A DNA stretch of 64,000 nucleotides, taken from assembly GCA_013398055.1 (NCBI GenBank), contig VZRS01014435.1, positions 246,684 to 310,683 of the forward strand. Direction: 5' to 3'. A program made the translations under genes and the position numbers. Under the pieces are notes generated by a model, which saw only the letters and a list, made by a program, of their open reading frames with translations, ran no database searches and was not told where the DNA came from. This stretch comes from Ifrita kowaldi (taxonomy: Eukaryota > Chordata > Aves > Passeriformes > Cinclosomatidae). This document shows positions 47,408 to 58,400 of the stretch, piece after piece; positions within the stretch are counted from its first letter, which is position 1; the number at the start of each line of letters is the position of its first letter.

Positions 47408-50265
47408 GTATTTTTATATCTTTTTAAATGTAGTTGATGTTTGTGTGTGGATGTGTGAGTGTATTTGTATGAAGCAAGGAACTTTGTTTAACTAAAAGTT
47501 GAAATGCCAAAGTAAACTCAAACCCTGTTCTTAACTGCCCCAAAACATGTTAAAATTGATCCCATGCTTCTCTTTAACACAAGGCACTAATTAATGCAAA
47601 TGAATTGTTTTCAGGAATGAATAATTTGTCTGTTGTTTAAAAGAAACTGTAGGTTAAATATTTTGGCATATTTTATAACCTTGTGATGTCACGATCTATT
47701 TAACTAATTAGTTTGTGTAATTTCAAATGGAAAATGGAAAAATGGAATAAAACCATAATAGTTTAAATGTTTAATGTAAGCAGTCTTACCTGAAAACGCT
47801 ATTTTATTTTCAAATATGCATTTTATGTCATATATTATTTAATCAAAACACCATAGTAATACAGGACCTTGGAATGCTGGGTGACATTTATACATCAGAA
47901 CTGAAATACGGATTTTTTTTCTTTGACTTTTATTATGGCATTTAAAACAAACAAAAAATTCCCAACAGCCCAAATCAGTTCTTATGCAGAAAAGTACTGT
48001 TAGAATACTAGAAAGTAAGATTATACATGCAATAATACTTTCTGAGATGTATTTCTTGCATTTCCTGCCTGTTATTCTGTCAGAATTCCGTGAGAATGAC
48101 AGATACATTTCAAGTCTCCAGTCTCCATCTGCAAAGGTATTCTGCATTTTATGGTAGGTTGTCTACAGCCTTCAGGAGAATACTGTTTGCAGGAGTGTTC
48201 GGAAACTCAGAATTTTATAGCTCCAGATTAAATGGATGGGTAGCTGGAGCTTTTCACTGAAAGATAGATAAGAGGTGGCATGACATGAAAGAAGAGATTT
48301 AAATTGTATTTTAAACTATACAGTACATTAAATATCTGCTATCCAATATCTGATCCTGACTTTTCCAACAAGTGCAGAAAGCCTGTGAGTAATGTTGCAA
48401 CTTTGTAAATCAGTTAAAGCCGACCCTGATGAATGTGTATATATGATCTGGGAGGAAAAAGCCTCAGAAATTAAATAGCTGTCTTCCACTACAAGGAAAG
48501 TAGTTTCAATTACTGGCAACAGCGGAGTTAATTTATTTTTTATTTTATTGCTTGTGTCATACTTCATCAATTGAAACATGTTGCCATAGCATTAATAATA
48601 CAAGCTCTCTAGGTGTTTAAGAAAAAAGGTAAGACTGGGACAACCTATCCACTGTTTTTATAACTGGATGTGTGTTTGCAATCACATTTTACATTATTTG
48701 CATTATTTTTTTATAATTAATGTAGATCATCTAAATGAGGTTGTATATTTAGCTAAATGGTCTCAATTGAAAACCAAACTAAACATTTCTACCTGATGGC
48801 TTTGTGTAAATGCCAGAAATCTCTCTTGGTAAGGATAAAAAAAAAAAGCTAAAATATTGTGTGAGCAATATTTTATAATACAACGGTCTTAAAAAAATGT
48901 ATAGGTGCACGGTCTCATACATACAATTGTTTGTAATGTATATTAATTAGGTATACATGAATAAATAGCGTTAAAAAATAAAATTGCTTTGAGGTTTAAG
49001 AGATTGTTTGGAACTGACGCCCACGAGCATTTAATGACCTCCTGCTGAAGGCCTTTGTTTGTCAAGAAAAGGTTTCCCCTGACTCACGACGTGTGTGAGC
49101 AGGAGAAGCAGGGCTCTGTGTAGCTCAAAGACAGCACCGCTGTGCGGGACAGAACAAAAAGAGCTGTTCCTGCAAGGTGTAAAGCATCCCACCGGCACCC
49201 CTGATGGCTGCCTCTGATTTATCCACTGACAGGGACAACACCAGCCCCTGGACTGCTGCAGAGTGAAACCAGCCGGGATCCAGCTGAGGAACTTGGGCAG
49301 ACGGAGTGCCCCTCCCTGTTTGCACACGCGGGTGTTTTCCATGGAAGCCTCTCTGGAATCTGCCAGCAACACAGGGCACTTCTCCGTGCTCCAGCTTCCT
49401 AAGCAGCCCAGCGGGGCCAGAATCTGCTAAAGTTAGAGACGGGCAGGAAGAGGAGGGCTACTTTCACTGTCAGCCGGGAGTGACTTTGGTTATCAGCGTG
49501 GTTAACAGGCAGAGCGAAGCAAAAATGTGCTTGGGATGGAAGCACTTCATGGAGGTGTTTCTTTCCTGAAGGTGGTGGGTGGGTTGTGAGGGGGATGTCC
49601 TCCTATTACACGACCAAAATTTCTGAACAAATAGCAAGTACAGTTCCTAGTGGGGATGGAACCTCTTTCTTCCCCTGCAAGGTAATAATTTTTATGTAGT
49701 AAACATTTCTTGGTACTTTTTTTGACTGTTTTGCTTTATCCCAGTTCTCAGGGTATCACCCACTCTTGCCTTCCTGTAAATAATTTTCTGTTATCACTCA
49801 TAATTTTTTGTTTATATGCACCTAGGAGGAGTCCAGTTTCTCCTAGCCTAAAGACTGTAGGCATGTTTGATTTTATTCTTAAAAAAAATTTAAAAATTAT
49901 GAGCACAGCTATGGCCTTGTGACAGCATACATTTATTTTAGAAAGATGCCAGATAAGAGATAATTTTAGAAAAGTTTTCCATAAACTTGTATTCAGGGAG
50001 TTTCAGCTGCATTACTATGGAAATTTTTGGTGCTATTATTCTTCAAAAGCAGCAATGGCTGGGTGATTTGAGGGATGGTTATTAAAAAGTATTTGAAGGG
50101 CTGGAGATCAAATGGTTCAAGCATGAACTAGCAGAAGTAATTAACAGCTTTTAAACTTTCCAGTGAGAATTGTGGCTGCCTTCCAAGTGAATTACAGAGA
50201 TGTTGATACGGCTGCCCAGGGAAGTGTGAGGCTGCTGCTCAGATCACTGTCCTGGTTTCTTGCAG
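47408..50265 (+). other. Pseudogene intron or deleted exons; GC-rich block at 49.0-49.6 kb
   Basis: At least three expected dynein exons (with VVLQNCHLA, etc.) are not recognisable. A block at about 49.02-49.56 kb is clearly more GC-rich, with overlapping ORFs of 84-113 codons but no recognisable domain. Confidence 0.4.
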
Positions 50266-50445
50266 GAGGTGCCAGCTGATGCTCCTCACTGTGTGACTGG
50301 GGAATGCAGTTATGGTGCCAGAGGCACTGACGACTGGGACTCTCTGTGAGTGTTCTGAAGATGTTATTTTCCTTGGAAATCCGTTACAAATGTCAATTAC
50401 ATACTTGATCCAAGTGGTGTTTATTTTGCCTCTCTTGAAGGAGAT
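50266..50445 (+). pseudogene. DNAH7: DNAH7 remnant: C-terminal exon with stop
   Basis: Acceptor TTGCAG, donor GAT|GTAAGT. It reads EVPADAPHCVTGECSYGARG, TDDWDSL, TGA (50347-50349). It ends in another frame with DPSGVYFASLEGD, matching dynein FDSSGIYF-P--GD. Confidence 0.93.
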
Positions 50446-51174
50446 GTAAGTATCTCAGAACAACAGAATTACCAACAGCTTATTAAAAAAAAAAAAAAAA
50501 AAATTATGTATCTTTCCTGAAACTGATGTGCGTCTGTCTCAGTGTTTACTCAGTCACTGTTTGCTTTGGTGGCTTAATCTCACACCTTCTATCAGGCCTT
50601 GTTTCAGGGACTTCTGAGAAAGGGACATTATGTAAACAGCACCCAATTACTGTCATCTAAATTGACTGCTCTGCGTGAGTCAGCACCCAAAGGACAGCAA
50701 GTGAGAAACACAGCCCGGTGAAGTTAAAAGCATTTTAAAGTAGGTGTAACAGAAATTCATTGTATCTACTGGAGGTAGAAAGGCCACAGTAATCAGCTTA
50801 ATTGATCACACAGGAGTTGTGTAAGTCATCAGCAAAACACCTTCAGACAGCCGGCAAGCAGTGGGCCCAGAGGGGGGCTGCAGCCCCGTACACTTGGTGT
50901 CTCATTTTAACAGAATTTCCATCAGCTGCCAGAATTTTTCAGAAATTAGTTAAGCAAAGCCAATCCTGATTTGAGGGTAAGAGGATGGACCGAAGGAATT
51001 CGTGTGGCACAGCCCACCCCGGTACTGCCTTTTATATCTTAGTTTACACACTTTATTCATCCCACTAGGAAAGCCTGTTGTGGGTTTGAGGCACAGCTTG
51101 TGGCCTCTTGTGAGCTGGTTGGCTGCTTCTGCATCTTTTCAGTCTAGAGGTACTTCTTCCCCAACTTTTTTCAG

Positions 51175-51312
51175 CGCCAAAGCTGTATGGAATATACAAA
51201 GACACTTCCACAGAATCCCTTCCCAGAGATCTTTGGAACGACCAAAAATGCTGATATTACCAAGGATCAGTCAGGAACACAACTGTTATTTGACAACACT
51301 CTTCTTACACAG
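51175..51312 (+). pseudogene. DNAH7: DNAH7 remnant: C-terminal exon, still open
   Basis: Acceptor TTTTTTCAG, donor CAG|GTATGT, 46 codons, no stop: MEYTKTLPQNPFPEIFG, then NADITKDQSGTQLLFDNTLL. The last recognisable DNAH7 exon; roughly the final 280 residues of the protein are not found downstream. Confidence 0.94.
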
Positions 51313-52283
51313 GTATGTAAAGCCACACACCATCTTACCCTAACCTTCTACTGTATATCCATGTTAGTATGTTCACATTCCCTCACGAGTTTTTGCTGTA
51401 CTTTATTGTGTTGTATCTCCATTCTAGTGAAATTACTTTTCCACTTAAGAACACTTTAAGGCTTTGTTACAGGTTTGCATTTTTTCTGACTGTCTTCTGG
51501 AAGAAACATTTTGTGACTATACAGTCAGTTTATGTATCTCCTACTTCCTCCAGCTTCTAACAATTTTCAACTCCTTGGCCAGTTCTAGTCCAGTCTGTAA
51601 GCCAGGTACAGTCTAGAGAAAGAAAAAAAGACACAGCTGTAGGAAACTGGATTTTGTTCGTTCTGAGCTAATAACTTTTACTGCAGTAATAGAGGGAACT
51701 CTGCTGCTTTAGAGTAAGGCACTTGCAGCAATGCCACAGAATGTGAAACAATAGTGAAGAGGGTTCACAGTCACTAAAACTCGAACGTGCCCTGGTGAGA
51801 CCATGTTTCTGAAGGATGGGAATGAGAATTTCCCAGTAATGGCAGCTTTCTCCATAAGAGGCTATGGCCCTTTTCCCCAGGCAATCCAACGACTACAGGA
51901 TCAGCCAGAAGATCGCAGGAACTGTCCATGAAATCCCCTGATCCACTATTCTTGTTTTCAGTATTGCTCTACCTGACTGACCTAGAAGTTTGTAACATCT
52001 GTTGGACAGAGCATTTATGTTGGTTTTTAATTGTTTAAGCAACCCTGTTAAGCAAAGTATTTTGACACCTTCCTCTTCAGAATTTCTTTTAGGGGCTTGT
52101 AGTGACGTCTGTTGAACTAAAAGGAGTGGTAAACAGCATTCTGAAGGCAGAAATGCAGGACTGTGGATGAGTGAGCCTTACTCAAGGTTTTTTACAATGT
52201 TGCATTTGAGACAGAACACTAAAACACAGAAGTAATCAAACCTTATAAAACCCAACAAAAATATCTGCTCCTTGAATAATTTT
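51313..52283. other. Convergent intergenic stretch
   Basis: No recognised exon or repeat. Lies between the end of the DNAH7 remnants (+) and the presumed SLC39A10 3' end (-). Confidence 0.4.
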
Positions 52284-55200
52284 TTTATTTTCTGAAGGCT
52301 CCTTATGTATAAGGAACATACATAAAATGAACACAACACTGTTGACAATGAACAAAACAGCATTTGATAATTTCCAGCTTTATAAAATTCTTAAAAAATG
52401 ATTTAGTTATAACAAAAAAACCAATAGCTCAGCAAGTTATCTTATTGGACCATTATCACATTTTAAATCATAGACTCAGTTGTTAATGGGGAGAGGAAAG
52501 AAAAAAAATTATTAAAAAAAAATAATCACACTGTATCTAGCAACTACAACATTTTCTAAGCGTAATCACAGCGGATTGAGTGCAATGTGATTTACATCAG
52601 AATTCACATGGGATGTCACACAGTGACAGCATTGTAATATACAAGTAACATTTATGCCCTCCAACAAATACAAGTTAAATGAGACTCTGGATTCAAGCAA
52701 AATGGAATGTTGAAGCCAAGTAGAAATGTAGTGGAATTCAGATTGTCTGTAACATGACTCAAAAGTGTACATTAGAATCATCTGGAATTCAATACTGGTG
52801 GAAACATAAGAAAAGTCACAGCTGTTACACTGCTCTGTTACATTTGCAATAAATACTAGAAAATAAAAGTAAACAATCTATATTCCATGAAAAATACAGT
52901 ACCTACCTTCAACGACCATGTTTTTCCCTTGTCTGAAGATGGTCTTGGAAGGAAGTGAACTATCTTCCTACAGAGGCAGTGTATTAAGCTATAACCACAT
53001 TCCAACTAATACAACAGCAAATATACTACCGGAAATACTGAAATCTTCATTTGAAAAGAATTAAGAGAAATAAACCTTAAAAAATGATTTGACAAAACAT
53101 CGGTTCAGCTGCATAATGATTCCCTTATGCTAGACAGAATTAACAGAAAAGAAAAACTCAGTCAGTCAGTTTAATACGTAAGAAACAGAGATTGTTTCAA
53201 CTCAGATCCTCAGAAGGTATCCAGGAAGTTTTGTCTCATTGACCTAACATGGGCACTATGCAAAAATGTTGTCCGGGAGCTTTACACTGCAGAAATTCAG
53301 CAATCTGAAGCTAACAACAGTGTTTGCTAATCAGGGTTCTACAGTAAACATGTTTAAAGAGGAAAAAAGAAAACCTGAGTTCAGAACATCAAACATGCCT
53401 GAACTCTGGGCTTTTGGCTTCTTCACTGAAGAAACTGCACCCTTCTTTGAAATGGACCCTTAGTACTGTTTCCTGATACTGCATTAGGAAGAAATACTGG
53501 CAACCAACTGATACCTTTAAAACACATGAGCTGCTCTCAGTAAAAGCTAAACTGACCAATGAAGCTTCCAAAGTAAAGGGCCACAGGAAACACAGGAACT
53601 TGAAATGGAATGCAGATACCCACTGGCTCTCATTAAAGGCGTTAGGATTAGTGTTTTTAGCAGCTACACTGGCACCAAGCAGACCGGAACTTTAAAACTC
53701 ACGGCACATATCCAAAGTACAGCTTTTACCCGGCATACACAGAAGAGAGACGAACTGGATGTTTTAAAAAAAAGCTACTACCATGCTTAGGACTGGTACT
53801 ACAGAATCAACTTGCACTCCCCACAAACTCATAATTTTATTTTTTTTTTTTAAGGAGATGGGTACAAGAAGAACTAACTCACGTCTGGCAATATATGCCT
53901 GTCAGCACAATCTGATCTAGGACAGCTGGTCCCAGCAAGTTAAGGCCCAAATTTTCAGTCTATTCTTCCAAATGACACATACCATGGTTCTACCACATCT
54001 GCTTTTTAATAATCTAATTTGAATACCAAAATTGTAAAAAAATATCATAGAAATGAACTCCTTTATACTGGAAGTAGAAATCTTCTTACATACTCTTTAC
54101 TGCCAGAAATGGCTGGTGTCACAACGTCTGATATCAAGGCATTGCAGGAACAGATTTGATCCACTGTTACAGTATCAGAAATACCCTACCAGTACAACAT
54201 ACACAGAGCACAATTTAACCCTCGTGTCCAGCTGCAGGAACTAACATCTTGCACCTTGGTTTGTTTTAACATGAAGAGAAGAAAACAGTCCAAAATAATC
54301 GTTTAAAAAAATGGAGAAATTCCCACATGGATTCTCTTGTTAAAAGAGTTTGCACAAATTCACAGCCACAATTCTTCAGTAGTTTATGCTGCAAGTGGCA
54401 CACAATACATGTTTAGCGTCTGTAAGAAAGAACCAGAAACAGCTCAATAACTCCAAGGTCAGGGATTTCCCCAAGCTAACACTAATTCTACAGCATTTTG
54501 CGTTTTCCTACTAATATCAAGGAACAAACATCAAATAAATCTCAGTTGGGAAAAACATCATCACGCTGACCCTCGACAGAAGTTACACTTTGCAGAGTAC
54601 ATGGCAACAGGCTGCCTTCTTACATAGGAGCTTTGGAATGATGGACTGCAGCTTAACACAGCTTGTAAGAATTTAAACAGTGTTTAGGTTTGGGGTTTCT
54701 TTTTAAAAATTTAAGCCAGCACAGTGGTTTCCAGTCACACCCTGCTCTAAGACTGAATACTTCAAGTCACCACTATGCAGAAAAATCAGCACAGGATTAA
54801 TATATATACATATATATATCTCTATATCTATATATATATATCTATATATATATCTACAGAGGTATACACACATAGAGACATCTATGTGCTACTCAAGACT
54901 CGTGTGGCACTAAAAGCTTCCTTGGGTTCCTTGCACAGGTGTGAGTTTCAGCTGAACATCTGGGCTCTGTCCAAGTGCACTAACAGAATGGTATTTTCCC
55001 AAATGGGAAGATCATTCCCTGTACTTTTTCTTTCTTAAGCAAGCAGAGCTCCCTATACAGCACCCTGACCTCGGCCCTTATTCCTCATATTTAGGGTTTC
55101 CTAAACTCGAGTTGAGGAGTTGTGTTGGGATTAGAGAAAAGCAGAAGCTACTCTAGGCAGAAAGCAATCTCCTGTCCTTGTGTAAGCAGCGCAAGCACCG

Positions 55201-55292
55201 CGTGTCCTCTGAGCAGCGCGCACACAGAGACACAGTGCAGACTCAAAGCCAGACAGCAACAGACTGGAACCACAGTGATTACCAGCATTGGG
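52284..55292 (-). other. SLC39A10: Presumed SLC39A10 3' UTR
   Basis: After the stop codon the minus strand is AT-rich with no further exon. The gene is known for a multi-kilobase 3' UTR. Candidate minus-strand AATAAA signals occur at 53.84 kb and 52284-52289; the true end cannot be fixed from sequence. Confidence 0.35.
54797..54862. repeat. TA-rich microsatellite
   Basis: (TA)n interrupted by CA and ATCT units, inside the presumed SLC39A10 3' UTR. Confidence 0.85.
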
Positions 55293-55451
55293 TCAAAACT
55301 GGATGTCAAGCACAATTTTGTCTTCATAGAGGGCAATCACCAGCATGATGGCAAATCCAAGAAGCAGGCCCAGATTCTGAAGAATGAACTGCCCCACGGG
55401 ACAGTAACCATGCTCTTCATTGTCTCCATCTCCATGAAGCATTTCTGGAAG
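55293..55451 (-). CDS. SLC39A10: SLC39A10 last coding exon
   Basis: 53 codons including the stop, acceptor CTTTTAG. Encodes LPEMLHGDGDNEEHGYCPVG, then the final membrane helix (LLLGFAIMLVIAL) and EDKIVLDIQF. Confidence 0.97.
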   Translation of the reverse strand, partial: LPEMLHGDGDNEEHGYCPVGQFILQNLGLLLGFAIMLVIALYEDKIVLDIQF

Positions 55452-58400
55452 CTAAAAGACACAAAACAATTTAGAAAGTTATTTTAACTCTATTCCATTT
55501 ACATATGGACAAGTTTAGAAGATGATATTGTCAAGAATAAACACTCCAGGGTTCAGATATAAAACCAATACACTAGGACACAGCTTAAACCCTACCAAAC
55601 CACTCCATTCAATAAAAACATGATCATGTGATGTATTTACAAAACAAACTAAAAATGCCTTTCCTTTGGACTTTTTTTTTTCTTCAACTTTTACTGGATC
55701 GTCCATGTAATTGAACATTAAGTTCCTTAAGATAAGGAGCAGCCCAACATTCTTCACGTTCTGCTCTTTTAATTTTAATTGAGTTAAAATTTAAGTCATG
55801 CTCAAATAAACATATGACTTTGATTAACTTAGCCATTCATGTGTCATGTTAGACGCTTACACATTCACGTACATATCCCTTTTAAATATGGGAATGACAG
55901 CTACCAGCTATTCAAGAGAAATTTCATGTGCAGATATAAAAGCTTATGAAAGTTCCGGACATTCCTCATATTCCTCACCTGTGAGGAAAAGGCAGAGTAC
56001 TGACAAAAGCAACTAATAGTAGTGCTCTTGGAAGATGTAAAAATAAAACTTTGTGTTTTACAAAGCCATCCACACACAACAGAAGTAAGGTATTTACAAG
56101 GAAATTAATTCAAGAAAGCAGGAGGTAAATGTTAAGATTTGATTATTGAGAGATGCTTCTGCCTGAATTAAAGTGCATGTGAGACCATACGCCAAAAGTC
56201 AAGAGTCAGGATTTTATTTAATTGCAAATATGACGTAGCGAGAGAGAAAAATAGGAAAGAGAGGGAGAGGAGAAAGAAAGAGTGTGAGAGAGAAAGATGA
56301 AGCAGAAGATAGTCACCACCCATGGATCCAGCCAGTGTCTCCCTGGTCCTCTTCACCCTGGCTTCCCCGGGTTCGTGACCTGAGGTCACTCAAAACTTCT
56401 CACCATTTACACATTTTAGCAGACAAAGGCTCGATGCTCATTGGCTACACAGTACTCTTATTCTACCGGGTGAATGGTTCCCTCACCTCCAATGCTAATT
56501 AGTCCTATCTCAGTCTCTCTCCTCCTTGGAGTCCGTGCCTCCCATCTGGAGTGCTGGGCTGTGGCCTCCTCCTGCTGGGCCCAGCCACAGCTCATTTCCA
56601 GCACAGCTGCTGAGCTGGTTTGTCGTGTGCATACATTCCTCTCCCCTTGCCTTGCTTCTCCTTAGGCTTGAGATAACTGGACAATAGTCCCACCTTTATC
56701 TTATCTCAAGTAAGGACTATCCTCAGCAGGGTGGGATCCCGTGGTGGCAGACCAGCAGCTGCTTCTTTGCACAGTCTGCTATAGTGGGCAAAGTCCTTCA
56801 GTGATTTAACAGTGTTTGAGGCACTTGTGATCTTTAAGCCTCTTACAGTAGTTCTTTCAAGGAAGGAATTCTTACAGGAATTCCTTCAAGATCCATTTAG
56901 TACAGAAAATGATGATACAGAAGAAAATGAAAACGATTGCTCTTCATTAGATCAGCTAGGATAGTTTTGGTTATTCCAAGAACCTGAATACTGCCCAACA
57001 GACAATGACATCAAAGATGCTAAAACCCCAAATATACTACCCATCTTGTCTTGTATTACTGTATTTCTAAAAGATACATAAACCTGATCATTAATTTGAC
57101 CCACTATCTAACTATAAAAAAAAAACCCACAACAAAAAAACCCCCCAAACCCTCAAAAAACCCAAAACCGTGACCCACCCACCCCCCTAATTGGTGTGAA
57201 AAATGTTTAAATGGTTATCACATATACACTAGACCAGGCAGCTCAACAGCAAGCACTACTCCAAATTACAAAGTACTGTCAAGTCATTAAGAATAAAGGG
57301 CTTTACCCTAGCATTATTATAACGAGCTATAACACTGCTGGATATTTAGTTTGACAGCATGTCTAAAGATTACTAAGCTTTTTGCTTTATTGGCTACTGA
57401 TGTGACCAATTTCAGGGACCATATAAAGAATGGTCCTGTAAATTAAAAAAAACCGTAACACCCTTTCGAAGTTGAAAGCTTGTAGTGTCAGTACTAGAGA
57501 TAAAAGGAACAACAACCACAACAGATAAATTTGTTTCACAGTAGGATAAAATTTTTCAAGTTGGACTATTCCATGTACCCATTCCAACCAAAACAGGAGT
57601 GTCAGGAAGGAGGGTATTATGATTACTCTTACAGTATCACCAAATGAAATTTCATGAAAGAACATGGAAAGCCTGAAGATTTTGAAACAACTGAGTTTAG
57701 GCTGTACTGGAGAGGAATATCCTTATCATTAAAAGCCATGTAATTAGAAAAACTTCAGGACGGTCACATGCAAAAATACCAAAAGGCTCGTTCTCAATGG
57801 GCTGGTGTAAGGAATGGATAAAAAACTGCACCTCTGTGAACCTCTGCTCACAGCTAGGCAGGAATCAAAATCTATTCTTCCTGTGTGCCAGGTAACAAGG
57901 TCTTTGAGAAGGAGGCTGATTATGCAAACACCAAGACAAAACTCTGGTTCAGTTTCAAGTGTCTCTTGCAGAAGCTTTCCTGCTCTTGTTCAGTCAGACC
58001 ACGGGGCTTTGACTATTTGGTTACTACTATGATGGCCAAGGGAAAGAAAAAGCAATGAAGGAAAGAAAACACTGCCTTCCTTTATACATGACATCTTCAG
58101 TCAAAGTAGGTACAGGAAATAAGTATCAGACACACAGCTTACAAGCAAGTGATATTTCAGGCATTATAGGCTATTAAAGAACATCCAAAGTTGCAAGAAG
58201 GATCACTCCACCCAGACATTCTATCTAACAATTAAACAGGCCCTGAAAAGGACTTCCTTACCTGTGAATAGATTATAGAGGGACTTTATAACAACAATAT
58301 ATTTGCAAATTGAAGTCTCCATAATGAAGTGGAGAGCATTAAAAAATACCCCAAAAGTGAAAAATGATCTCATCACCTTTGGGCTGGGAAAGAGAAGAAG

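Larger units (their letters stand above)
21973..51312 (+). pseudogene. DNAH7: DNAH7 unitary pseudogene (inner-arm dynein heavy chain)
   Basis: In working copies this is a roughly 4000-residue axonemal dynein motor of motile cilia. Here I recognise eleven exon remnants, all on the plus strand and in protein order: 21973-22522, 24912-25095, 30242-30436, 31812-32020, 34165-34340, 35573-35757, 38548-38701, 42737-42829, 47290-47407, 50266-50445, 51175-51312. They cover linker, pre-AAA1, stalk, post-stalk/AAA5 and C-terminal pieces; the AAA1-AAA4 P-loop exons are gone or unrecognisable. At least six in-frame stops, several frameshifts, one internal deletion and a mutated acceptor rule out a working dynein. 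Identity as DNAH7 rather than another heavy chain rests on near-identical phrases (KIIPM-QEFII, HETALELG/HTALELG, NARRWPLM) recalled from human DNAH7, and on its place between STK17B and SLC39A10 in the expected orientation. Three exons remain open and well spliced, so the loss may not be very ancient. Confidence 0.92.

Noticed and set aside
55122..55487. Plus-strand 121-codon ORF
   Set aside because: Antisense to the last SLC39A10 exon and its 3' UTR.
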